From contig DATKQT010000012.1 in assembly GCA_035532535.1 (NCBI GenBank), positions 6,784 to 70,783 of the forward strand: a stretch of DNA of 64,000 nucleotides, in the 5' to 3' direction. This DNA comes from Palsa-739 sp035532535. Lineage in GTDB: Bacteria; Actinomycetota; Thermoleophilia; Gaiellales; Gaiellaceae. The notes under the pieces are model-generated. The model made no database searches and was not told the origin of the DNA. It saw nothing but the letters and a program-made list of their open reading frames with translations. Made by a program: the position numbers and the translations under genes. Shown here piece by piece: positions 8,879 to 16,456 of the stretch (the first letter of the stretch is position 1; the number at the start of each line of letters is the position of its first letter).

Positions 8879-9259
8879 CTAGATCGGCTGATAGAGACGG
8901 TCGCGCTGCCGCCACGCGTGCCACATTGCCGCGGCGATGAGTAGCGCGTCGCCGACCGCGATCGCGAGGTCGGCGAGGTTGAACGCGACGCCACCGCGCA
9001 CGAGCGGGTTCGGGACGCCGTCGCGCCACGCGAGGCCGGCGACGAGTGTCGCGGCCGCGCCGCCTGCCGCGATGCCCGCACTCAGGGACATCGCGAGCGA
9101 GCGCGCCTTCGGCACGAGGAGCAGCAACCCGCCGGCGAGCGCGCCTGCTCCTGCGAGCGCGACCGGCGAACGCGCATCGGACAGATGGCTGGGCGCGAGC
9201 AGATCGTCGACCAAGGTCGCGACGACCACCGCGGCCGCCGCTGCGAGCGCGAGCCTCAC
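8879..9259 (-). CDS. signal-peptidase-II-like membrane protein lacking the catalytic aspartate pair
   Basis: A 126-residue protein with four predicted membrane segments. Near the C-terminus it has FNLADLAIAVGDALL, which matches the FNxAD box of lipoprotein signal peptidase (LspA). The preceding LspA box, GNxxDR with the VDF aspartate, is replaced by AATLVAGLAWRDGVPNP, so only one of the two catalytic aspartates is recognisable. The GTG start at 9259 forms a GTGA overlap with the gcvPB stop, which supports both the start and co-translation with the glycine cleavage operon. It could be a pseudo-peptidase or an unrelated four-helix protein; I favour a degenerate LspA relative. Confidence 0.65.
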   Translation of the reverse strand: MRLALAAAAAVVVATLVDDLLAPSHLSDARSPVALAGAGALAGGLLLLVPKARSLAMSLSAGIAAGGAAATLVAGLAWRDGVPNPLVRGGVAFNLADLAIAVGDALLIAAAMWHAWRQRDRLYQPI

Positions 9260-10713
9260 GCGACCGGCGCCGGCTCGAACCCGTACTTCACAACCGGATT
9301 CTTCGCCGCCCGCACCTCGTCCAGACGTCGAACGGGCCGGTTGTGCGGCGCCTCCTTCAGGAGCGTGACGTCGTCGGCCGCCTCCTGGGCGATGGCGAGC
9401 ATCGCGTCGCAGAACGCGTCCAGCGTCTCCTTCGTCTCCGTCTCCGTCGGCTCGATCATCAGTGCCTCGGCGACGATCAACGGGAAGTAGACCGTCGGCG
9501 GATGGAACCCGTAGTCCATCAGCCGCTTCGCGACATCGAGCGCGGTCGCGCCGTAGTCGCGTTTCAGGCTGCGGGCAGAGAGAACGAACTCGTGCATGCA
9601 CAGCCGGTCGAACGGCAGATCGTAGGCGTCCTTCAGCCGCGCGAGGACGTAGTTCGCGTTCAGCACCGCCGTCTCCGACATCTCGCGGAGAAGCGGCCCG
9701 TACATGCGGATGTACGCGTAGGAACGCACGAAGACGCCGAACGGCCCCGTGAACCCGCGCACCTTGCCGATCGACTTCGGGCGCGCGTAGTCGAGGGCGA
9801 ACGTCCCGTCCTCCTTGCGCACGACCGCGGGCACGGGCAGGTACGGCTCGAGGATCTTCCGCACCGCGATCGGGCCGCCCCCGGGCCCGCCGCCGCCGTG
9901 CGGCTGCGAGAACGTCTTGTGCAGGTTGATGTGCACGATGTCGAAGCCCATGTCGCCCGGGCGTGAGATCCCGCACACGGCGTTGAGGTTCGCGCCGTCG
10001 TAGTACATGAGTGCGCCGGCGCCGTGGAAGATCTCCTTGATCTCCTCGATGTTCTCGTCGAACAGCCCGAGCGTCGACGGATTCGTGAGCATGAGCGCGG
10101 CCGTGTGCTCGTCCACCTTGCCGCGCAGATCCTCGACGTCGATGTTCCCGCGCGCGTCCGTGCGCACCGGCGTGAGCTCGTAGCCGGCCATCGTCACCGA
10201 AGCCGGGTTCGTGCCGTGCGCCGTATCCGGGATGACGACCTTGCGCCGCTGCTCGCTCTCGCCCTTGTCCTCGAAGTACGCGCGGACGAGCATGAGCCCG
10301 GTCAACTCCCCCTGGGAGCCGGCCGCGGGCTGGAGAGAGACGGCGTCGAGGCCCGTCACCTCCATGAGGATTTCCTGCAGCCGCCACTCGAGCTCGAGCG
10401 CGCCCTGCGCACCGTCCTCCTCCTGGTGCGGATGAAGCTGCGCGAAGCCCGGGAGCATCACCAGCCGCTCGTTGACGCGCGGGTTGTACTTCATTGTGCA
10501 CGAGCCGAGCGGATAGAAGCCGTTGTCGATGCCGAAGTTACGGGTCGAGAGCTCCGTGAAGTGACGCACGAGCTCGAACTCGGGAACCTCCGGCAGACGC
10601 GGCGGCTCGGCGCGGCGCAGCTCCTCCGGAACGTCCGCCGCCGGCAGCCCCTCCGGGCACGGGATGACCGACGCACGCCGGCCGGCTTGCGACTTCTCGT
10701 AGATCAGCTTCAT
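9256..10713 (-). CDS. gcvPB: glycine dehydrogenase (decarboxylating) subunit 2, P protein beta
   Basis: A 485-residue PLP-dependent subunit of the split P protein. With GcvPA it decarboxylates glycine and passes the aminomethyl group to the lipoyl arm of GcvH. The PLP lysine lies in NLHKTFSQPHGGGGPG. The family opening around FYPLGSCTMKYNPR and the DTAHGTNPAS stretch are intact. The ATG at 10713 gives MKLIYEKSQAGRR, the usual N-terminus, and overlaps the gcvPA stop as ATGA. Its own stop overlaps the LspA-like gene as GTGA. Confidence 0.97.
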   Translation of the reverse strand: MKLIYEKSQAGRRASVIPCPEGLPAADVPEELRRAEPPRLPEVPEFELVRHFTELSTRNFGIDNGFYPLGSCTMKYNPRVNERLVMLPGFAQLHPHQEEDGAQGALELEWRLQEILMEVTGLDAVSLQPAAGSQGELTGLMLVRAYFEDKGESEQRRKVVIPDTAHGTNPASVTMAGYELTPVRTDARGNIDVEDLRGKVDEHTAALMLTNPSTLGLFDENIEEIKEIFHGAGALMYYDGANLNAVCGISRPGDMGFDIVHINLHKTFSQPHGGGGPGGGPIAVRKILEPYLPVPAVVRKEDGTFALDYARPKSIGKVRGFTGPFGVFVRSYAYIRMYGPLLREMSETAVLNANYVLARLKDAYDLPFDRLCMHEFVLSARSLKRDYGATALDVAKRLMDYGFHPPTVYFPLIVAEALMIEPTETETKETLDAFCDAMLAIAQEAADDVTLLKEAPHNRPVRRLDEVRAAKNPVVKYGFEPAPVA

Positions 10714-12059
10714 CGCGCCACCTCGGCCAGCACGTCCGCGAGCCGGTCGATCTCCTCCGGCGTCCGCTTCTCGGTCAGGGCGACGAGCAGCACGTCGTCC
10801 ATGCCCTCGTAGTCGCGGCCGAGCGCGTACCCGGGATGGACGCCGAGCGCGCGGGCATCCCGCACGACGTCGCGTGCGTTCCGCCCGACGCGGACTGCGA
10901 ACTCCTTGAACGTCGGGCGATCCGCGAACACGAGCTCGAGCCCTGCGCGCTCCTGCAGGCGACGTTTCGCGTGCTCGGCGAGCGCGAGGCAGGTCTCCCC
11001 CACCTCGCGCAGCCCCTGCGGGCCGAGCCACGTGAGGTAGACAAGGCCACCGAGGGCGAGGAGCGTCTGGTTCGTGGTGATGTTCGAAGTCGCCTTCTCG
11101 CGCCGGATGTGCTGCTCGCGCGTCTGCAGCGTGAGGACGTAGCCGCGCTTGCCCTCGGTGTCGACGGTCTCGCCGACGATGCGGCCGGGCATTCGCCGAA
11201 TGAAGTCCTGGCGCGCGGCGAGGAAGCCGTAGTGCGGGCCTCCGTACGCCATGACGTTGCCCGCTGCCTGGCCCTCGCCGAGCGCGATCGCGCAGCCGTA
11301 CCGGCCGGGAGCCTCGAGCATCCCGAGCGAAAGCGGGTCGACGTGCGCGATCGGCAGCGCGTCGGCGTCGTTCGCAGCCGCGGCCAGCTCCGGCGCCGGC
11401 TCGAGGCAGCCGAAGAAGTTCGGCTGCTGGAAGAAGACTGCCGCTGCGTCCCTCGCCGCCGCCGCCAAATCATCGGGATCGGTCGTCCCGTCCCGGTGCG
11501 GAACCTCTACCACCTCGAGACCGAAGCCGGGCGCATAGGTCTTGATCACCTGGCGCACCTGCGGGTTCGTCGCCTCCGTGATGACCATCTTCGTCTTCCC
11601 TGTCGCGTGCTTCGCGATGTAGCAGGCATCCGCGGCGACCGTCTCGCCGTCGTAACCGGAAGCGTTCGAGACGTCCATGCCGGTGAGCTCGCAGATCGCA
11701 GTCTGGTACTCGAAGATCGACTGCAGCACGCCCTGACTCATCTCCGGCTGGTAGGGCGTGTACGCGGTCAGGAACTCGCCGCGCTGCAGAACGGTGTCGA
11801 CGACCGCGGGCACGTAATGGTCGTAGATGCCTGCGCCGAGGAACGACAGCTCGCGCGTCGTGTCGACGTTGCGCGCGGCGAGCTCCGCGAGGTGCGCGGA
11901 CAGCTCCTGCTCCGAGAGCGGCCGCTCGAGGTCGAGCTCGCGGCCGAAGCGGACGCCGGCGGGCACGTCGCGGAACAGCTCGTCCACGGAGGAGACGCCG
12001 ATGGTGCGCAGCATCTCCTCGCGGTCGCTCTCGGTGAGGGCGAGAAACGGATGCGTCAC
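10710..12059 (-). CDS. gcvPA: glycine dehydrogenase (decarboxylating) subunit 1, P protein alpha
   Basis: A 449-residue subunit that pairs with GcvPB to form the P protein of glycine cleavage. The N-terminus (THPFLALTESDREEML) and the motifs FLGAGIYDHYVPAVVD, YTPYQPEMSQG and MAYGGPHYGFLAAR are those of the alpha subunit. The PLP-binding lysine is on the partner. The GTG start at 12059 overlaps the gcvH stop (GTGA) and gives the normal length. The order T-H-PA-PB on one transcript means the pathway proteins are made together. Confidence 0.97.
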   Translation of the reverse strand: MTHPFLALTESDREEMLRTIGVSSVDELFRDVPAGVRFGRELDLERPLSEQELSAHLAELAARNVDTTRELSFLGAGIYDHYVPAVVDTVLQRGEFLTAYTPYQPEMSQGVLQSIFEYQTAICELTGMDVSNASGYDGETVAADACYIAKHATGKTKMVITEATNPQVRQVIKTYAPGFGLEVVEVPHRDGTTDPDDLAAAARDAAAVFFQQPNFFGCLEPAPELAAAANDADALPIAHVDPLSLGMLEAPGRYGCAIALGEGQAAGNVMAYGGPHYGFLAARQDFIRRMPGRIVGETVDTEGKRGYVLTLQTREQHIRREKATSNITTNQTLLALGGLVYLTWLGPQGLREVGETCLALAEHAKRRLQERAGLELVFADRPTFKEFAVRVGRNARDVVRDARALGVHPGYALGRDYEGMDDVLLVALTEKRTPEEIDRLADVLAEVAR

Positions 12060-12451
12060 AGGTCTGCGAGGACGGTCTTGTAGGCGCTCACGTCGAGGAG
12101 CGCATCCGTCTCGGACGCGTCCGCCATGCGGATGCGGATGAGCCAACCGTCGCCGTACGGATCGAGGTTCACCGTCTCCGGCGCGTCGACGACCTTCTGG
12201 TTCACCTCGAGCACCTCGCCCGAGAGCGGCGCGATCACATCGGAGACGGCCTTGACCGACTCGACCTCGCCGTAGGAGCTGTCCTTCGTGATGGTCGTGC
12301 CGGCCTGGGGCGGCTCGAAGTGCACGAGCTCGCCGAGCGCCTCGGCGGCGAACCACGTGATTCCGAGCACGGCCTCGTCGCCATCGATGCGAGCCCAGTC
12401 GTGCTCCTCGTGGTACTTGAGATCGTCGGGATAGGACTCCACGGCGGCCAT
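12056..12451 (-). CDS. gcvH: glycine cleavage system H protein
   Basis: A 131-residue lipoyl carrier that shuttles the aminomethyl intermediate between the P, T and L proteins. The lipoylated lysine is K67 in GEVESVKAVSD. The hybrid-motif fold features are present: YHEEHDWARID near the start and NQKVVDAPETVNLDPYGDGW later. The ATG at 12451 directly abuts the gcvT stop (TGAATG) with no intergenic base, consistent with coupled translation. The length is normal. Confidence 0.97.
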   Translation of the reverse strand: MAAVESYPDDLKYHEEHDWARIDGDEAVLGITWFAAEALGELVHFEPPQAGTTITKDSSYGEVESVKAVSDVIAPLSGEVLEVNQKVVDAPETVNLDPYGDGWLIRIRMADASETDALLDVSAYKTVLADL

Positions 12452-13504
12452 TCAGCCCTCCCTCTTGTAGATCGGTCTGGTCACGACGCGAGCCGTGCGC
12501 ATCTTGCCGCGCACGTCGATGACGAGCGGCGTGCCGGAAGCGGCCTTGGCCGCCGGCACATACCCCATGCCGATGCCGACGTCGAGCATCGGCGAGTGCG
12601 TCCCGGAGGTCACCTCGCCGCCCCCCTCGATCGCCATCCCCTGGCGCGGGATTGCCCGCTCCTCCATCACGAAGGGAACGAGCTTGCGCTGCGGCCCTTC
12701 GTCCTTCACGCGTCGAATCACCCCGACGCCGGTGAACTCCTTGCCGAGCGCGCACGTCCAGCCGAGCGCCGCCGAAATGGGATCGGTGTCAGGCCCGATG
12801 TCGTTGCCGTGCAGCGGGTAGCAGACCTCGAGGCGCAGCGTGTCGCGCGCGCCGAGCCCGCACGGGACGGCGCCGCGGGCGAGCACCGCGTCCCACAGCG
12901 CGACTGCGTCCTCGTCCATGCAGAGCAGCTCGCATCCGTCCTCGCCCGTGTAGCCGGTGCGGTTCACCATCACGTCGATGCCGTCGATCGTGCTCTCCGC
13001 GAACGTGAACGCCTTCGCGGCCGGCAGGCCGAGCCGCGCGATCGCCCGCGGCCCTTGCACGGCGAGGAGCGCGTACTCGGCGGAGACATCGGTGACCTCT
13101 GAGCCGCGCACCTCGCGTTCCTTGATCCAGCGATAGTCCGCCTCCCGGTTGGACGCATTGACGACGATCAGGTAGCGGCACTCGCCCAAGCGGTACGCGA
13201 TGACGTCGTCGATGATCCCGCCGCGCTCGTTCGTGAGGAGCGTGTACTGCGCCTCTCCGGGCCGGATCTTGTCCAGGTCGTTCGAGAGCAGGCTCTGGAG
13301 GAGCGCGTGCGCCTGCGGCCCCTCGACCTCGATCTCGCCCATGTGGGAGACGTCGAAGACCCCGGCGTCGGTGCGGACGGCCCGGTGCTCCTGGATGACG
13401 CCCTCGTACTGGACGGGCATCTCCCATCCGGCGAAAGGAACCATCCGTGCCCCGAGCCCGACGTGCCGGGCGTGCAAAGGCGTCCGCTGCAGCGTTTGAG
13501 CCAT
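12452..13504 (-). CDS. gcvT: glycine cleavage system T protein (aminomethyltransferase)
   Basis: A 350-residue folate-dependent enzyme that releases ammonia from the aminomethyl-lipoyl H protein and makes 5,10-methylenetetrahydrofolate. It opens with the family start RTPLHARHVGLGARMVPFAGWEMPVQY, and the folate-binding stretch FDVSHMGEIEVEG and the RTGYTGEDGCELL loop with acidic residues are intact. It is the first gene of the gcv operon. The ATG at 13504 has no clear Shine-Dalgarno sequence, and a TAAGAT hexamer lies only about 10 bases upstream, so the mRNA may have a very short leader. Confidence 0.96.
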   Translation of the reverse strand: MAQTLQRTPLHARHVGLGARMVPFAGWEMPVQYEGVIQEHRAVRTDAGVFDVSHMGEIEVEGPQAHALLQSLLSNDLDKIRPGEAQYTLLTNERGGIIDDVIAYRLGECRYLIVVNASNREADYRWIKEREVRGSEVTDVSAEYALLAVQGPRAIARLGLPAAKAFTFAESTIDGIDVMVNRTGYTGEDGCELLCMDEDAVALWDAVLARGAVPCGLGARDTLRLEVCYPLHGNDIGPDTDPISAALGWTCALGKEFTGVGVIRRVKDEGPQRKLVPFVMEERAIPRQGMAIEGGGEVTSGTHSPMLDVGIGMGYVPAAKAASGTPLVIDVRGKMRTARVVTRPIYKREG

Positions 13505-13513
13505 GCCGGGACG

Positions 13514-13519
13514 ATCTTA
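13514..13519 (-). promoter_or_regulatory. possible -10 element for the gcv operon
   Basis: On the minus strand the hexamer TAAGAT ends about 9 bases before the gcvT ATG. A transcript from it would begin within a few bases of the start codon, matching the lack of a ribosome binding site. No good -35 hexamer is seen at the right spacing, and no glycine riboswitch core was recognised in the 160-base gap to ftsZ, so this is a weak call. Confidence 0.3.
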
Positions 13520-13612
13520 TGCCGAGGATGTTTGACCGCCCCCGAGGTGCGGTACACAGGAGGTGCCCTCAAAGGGTTGGTGCCCCTAAACGCCAACCCC
13601 ACGACCCGGTCC

Positions 13613-13648
13613 GCCGCCCCGGTATGTCGCAAGACGTATCGGGGCGGC
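13613..13648 (-). terminator. strong hairpin after ftsZ (16-bp stem)
   Basis: Bases 13613-13628 pair with 13633-13648: nine perfect GC-rich pairs, then seven more including two G-T wobbles, closing on a four-base loop (GCAA on the plus strand, TTGC on the minus strand). It begins 18 bases after the ftsZ stop on the minus strand. No T-run follows, so it is either a hairpin-only terminator, as is common in actinobacteria, or an mRNA 3' end stabiliser separating the dcw cluster from gcv. Confidence 0.65.
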
Positions 13649-13665
13649 CCCGTTTTCGGAGCGTT

Positions 13666-14739
13666 TCAGTCTTCGCGCAGGAACGAGGGCACGTCGAGCG
13701 CCTCGTCCGGGATCTCGAAGCCGCCGCCCGGAACGCCGGACGGGATCGGCGCTTCCGAGCCGCCCTCCCGCCGCCGGCGGCGGCGCTGAGCCCCGAAGCC
13801 GGTGGCGATGACGGTCACCCGGATGTCGTCCCCGAGGGCGTCGTCGATGACGGCGCCGAAGATGACGTTCGCGTTCTGATCGGCGGCGCTCGTGACGACC
13901 TCGGCCGCCTCGTTGACCTCGAAGAGCCCGATCTCGGGGCCGCCGGTGATGTTGAGCAGGATGCCGGTCGCGCCCTCGATCGAGGTCTCGAGCAGCGGCG
14001 ACGACACGGCGGCGCGAGCAGCCTCGCTGGCGCGGTTCTCGCCGGAGGCGATGCCGATGCCCATGAGCGCCGAGCCGGCGTCGCGCATGATCGTGCGCAC
14101 GTCGGCGAAGTCGAGGTTGACGAGGCCGGGCACGGTGATCAGATCGGTGATCCCCTGGACGCCCTGGCGCAGGACGTCGTCGGCCATGCGGAAGGCGTCG
14201 ACGACCGACGTCCGCTTCTCCACCACCTGGAGGAGGCGGTCGTTCTCGATCACGATCAGCGTGTCGACGCGGTCGCGCAGATTCTGGATGCCGATCTCGG
14301 CCTGCTGCGAGCGCTTCCGCCCTTCGAAGACGAACGGCTTCGTGACGACTCCCACCGTCAGCGCCTCGAGCTCGCGTGCGAGCTCGGCGACGACGGGCGC
14401 ACCGCCCGTGCCGGTGCCGCCTCCCTCGCCTGCGGTGACGAAGATCATGTCGGCGCCCTTGAGCGCCTCCTTCAGCTCGTCGCGGCTCTCCTGCGCCGCG
14501 GCCAGCCCGACGGCCGGGTCCGCCCCTGCACCGAGCCCGCGCGTCGCCTTCGAGCCGATGTGGATCTTCACGTCGGCGTCGCACATCATGAGCGCCTGCG
14601 CGTCGGTGTTGACCGCTACGAACTCGACACCCGTCAGGCCGGCGTCGACCATGCGGTTCACGGCGTTCGTGCCGCCGCCGCCCACGCCGACGACCTTGAT
14701 GACAGCGAGATAGTTGCCCGACTGGTCGCGCATGCTCAT
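13666..14739 (-). CDS. ftsZ: cell division protein FtsZ
   Basis: A 357-residue tubulin-like GTPase that assembles the cytokinetic ring. Signature parts are VVGVGGGGTNAVNRM at residues 17-30, the tubulin motif GEGGGTGTGGAPV at about 104-116, and the synergy loop NLDFADVRTIM. The C-terminal peptide, DVPSFLR, is the conserved docking tail for membrane anchors such as SepF. I chose the ATG at 14739 (MSMRDQSGNY) because the upstream open frame lies beyond a good promoter; the ATG at 14733 is also possible. It is the last gene of the dcw block and has its own promoter, so it can be expressed separately. Confidence 0.97.
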   Translation of the reverse strand: MSMRDQSGNYLAVIKVVGVGGGGTNAVNRMVDAGLTGVEFVAVNTDAQALMMCDADVKIHIGSKATRGLGAGADPAVGLAAAQESRDELKEALKGADMIFVTAGEGGGTGTGGAPVVAELARELEALTVGVVTKPFVFEGRKRSQQAEIGIQNLRDRVDTLIVIENDRLLQVVEKRTSVVDAFRMADDVLRQGVQGITDLITVPGLVNLDFADVRTIMRDAGSALMGIGIASGENRASEAARAAVSSPLLETSIEGATGILLNITGGPEIGLFEVNEAAEVVTSAADQNANVIFGAVIDDALGDDIRVTVIATGFGAQRRRRRREGGSEAPIPSGVPGGGFEIPDEALDVPSFLRED

Positions 14740-14798
14740 GGGGCCGACACCTGAACCTTTAGTGGAGCGTAGGGGCACAAACGGGGCGTTCGCGCCGC

Positions 14799-14827
14799 AG
14801 GGTAGATGCGCCAAACCGCGCTGTCAA
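14799..14827 (-). promoter_or_regulatory. promoter upstream of ftsZ
   Basis: The minus strand reads TTGACA (14827-14822), then 17 bases, then TACCCT (14804-14799). This is a near-consensus -35 box with optimal spacing. It lies between the ftsQ stop and the ftsZ start, giving a leader of about 50 bases containing AGGTG near the start codon. Confidence 0.6.
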
Positions 14828-14835
14828 TCAGAGGT

Positions 14836-15573
14836 TCAGCCTCCAAAGATTGAACCTGTACTTGAGACTTGAGGGTTGGCTCCGGCGACCGGACGCTGCG
14901 GGACCGCCACGTCGAGATACGTCGAGCCGGGCGGGAGAACGCGGAGGGCGCGCCGGGCGACGGCGAGCTTGAGCCGGACGTCGACCGGCTCGCCGAGCCT
15001 GAGGTCGATGCCGAGGCGGAGGCGAAGGGTGACCTCGCCGTGCGCGACCGAGACGGTCGTGAAGCGCGCCGGGAAGCCGGCGGCGAGCCCGAGCACGTGC
15101 GCGGCGGTACCGCCTTCGTCCGGCGCGAGGAAGCTGCCGGGTGCAATCTGCGTCGCGGTCGGGACCCAGATGCGCGGCAACACGAGGTCGGTGCCGGCCG
15201 GAATCCGCTCGATCGTCCTCCCCCGCGCCGACACGAGCCACGTCTCCTTGCCCTTGTGCAGGACGGCGACCGCCGCCTCGGAGACGACCGTGACGCGCAG
15301 GGTGTGCGGGAAGGCGCGGTCGTAGCGCGACGAGAGGACGGCCGGCAGCGCGTCCACCCTGCGCTCGACGGCGGCGCCGTTCAGCGCCAGCAGGCTTGTC
15401 CCCACGACGGGGGCCAGGGCCGCGCGCACCCGGGCCTGTAGCGCAGGTGTGCCGCCGGAGACGGCGATCGTCCGGACGGAGAACGTCGACGTCTCGCGGG
15501 CAGCGAAGTAGGCGCCGGTGAGGACGACCGGAAGGGCGATCGCGATGACAAGCGCACGCCGCCTGGCGGCCAT
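14836..15573 (-). CDS. ftsQ: cell division protein FtsQ (POTRA domain)
   Basis: A 245-residue bitopic divisome protein that links early and late division proteins. A short basic N-terminus (MAARRRALVIAIALPVVLTG) leads into one membrane helix, followed by the POTRA segment (STFSVRTIAVSGGTPALQARVRAAL) and the FtsQ/DivIB core with FPHTLRVTVVSEAAVAVL. The position between murB and ftsZ is the standard one. The ATG at 15573 is preferred over the longer upstream frame, which is low-complexity shadow of murB. No ftsA follows, as is normal in actinobacteria. Confidence 0.92.
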   Translation of the reverse strand: MAARRRALVIAIALPVVLTGAYFAARETSTFSVRTIAVSGGTPALQARVRAALAPVVGTSLLALNGAAVERRVDALPAVLSSRYDRAFPHTLRVTVVSEAAVAVLHKGKETWLVSARGRTIERIPAGTDLVLPRIWVPTATQIAPGSFLAPDEGGTAAHVLGLAAGFPARFTTVSVAHGEVTLRLRLGIDLRLGEPVDVRLKLAVARRALRVLPPGSTYLDVAVPQRPVAGANPQVSSTGSIFGG

Positions 15574-15604
15574 TGGTTCGAGTTCGCCGCGCCGGCGGGC
15601 GCTC

Positions 15605-16456
15605 CTACGTCGGGGGCAGCTCGATCGGGCCGAGAAACTCGACCTCGTGCACGAGCTCGACTCCGTACTCGGCAAGCGCGCGCCTGCGTGCCTCGGACAT
15701 GAGCGCGAGGGCATCCGCGGTGCGCGCCCCGCCGGCGTTCTCGATGAAGTTCGCGTGCTTGGGCGAGATCTGCGCTCCGCCGATCCGGTGCCCCTTGAGC
15801 CCGCAGGCCTCGAGCATCCGCCCCGCGCTCAGCTCGTGGTCGGGGTTCTTGAAGACGCTGCCGAACGTGCGGCGGTTCGTCGGCTGCGCCGCCTTGCGCT
15901 GGGCGTTCAGGTCGCGGACGACAGCCTTGATCTCCTCCGGCGGCCGCGGCCGCAGTCGGAGCTCGGCCTGCAGGACAACCTGCCCGTGGCGGAGGTTCGA
16001 GTGCCGGTAGGACAGGCCGAGCTCGGTCGGCGTGAGCCAGCCGGTCCCGTCCGCGGTGGCGACGAGCGCGCGCACGAGCACGGCCGAGAAGTCGCCGCCG
16101 TACGCACCGCCGTTCATCCAGATGCCGCCGCCGATCGTGCCGGGGATCGCGGCGGCGAACTCGAAGCCGCCGAGGCCGGCGGCGCGCGCGCGATGCAGGC
16201 ACACCGCGTTGGCCGCTCCGCCGCCTGCGCGGAGGAGGTCGCCGTCGATCTCCACTGCTGCGAGCTCGCCGCCGAGCTTGAGCACGAGCGCGTCGACGCC
16301 CTCGTCCGCGACGAGGAGGTTCGAGCCGAGGCCGATCGTTGCGACCGGAATGCGCCGGCGCAGGAGCTCTTCGACCTCCGCCACCGATGTGGGCTGCGCG
16401 AACTCGAGCGCCGGGCCGCCCGTGCCGAGCGTCGTGTACCGGGAGAGATCCGTCAC
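15605..16456 (-). CDS. murB: UDP-N-acetylenolpyruvoylglucosamine reductase
   Basis: A 283-residue FAD enzyme that reduces UDP-GlcNAc-enolpyruvate to UDP-MurNAc with NADPH. Motifs seen are the FAD-binding GLGSNLLVADEG, PGTIGGGIWMNGGAYGG, and the catalytic region RRTFGSVFKNP with its serine, ending with a glutamate in HEVEFLG. The GTG start at 16456 overlaps the murC stop (GTGA). The length suits the shorter type II enzymes. murB is expressed directly after murC, its product's consumer. Confidence 0.95.
   Translation of the reverse strand: MTDLSRYTTLGTGGPALEFAQPTSVAEVEELLRRRIPVATIGLGSNLLVADEGVDALVLKLGGELAAVEIDGDLLRAGGGAANAVCLHRARAAGLGGFEFAAAIPGTIGGGIWMNGGAYGGDFSAVLVRALVATADGTGWLTPTELGLSYRHSNLRHGQVVLQAELRLRPRPPEEIKAVVRDLNAQRKAAQPTNRRTFGSVFKNPDHELSAGRMLEACGLKGHRIGGAQISPKHANFIENAGGARTADALALMSEARRRALAEYGVELVHEVEFLGPIELPPT

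Noticed and set aside
13505..13665. A possible glycine riboswitch before gcvT
   Set aside because: The gap contains hairpins but no recognisable glycine aptamer core, and the likely -10 box lies within ten bases of the start codon, leaving no room for a leader.
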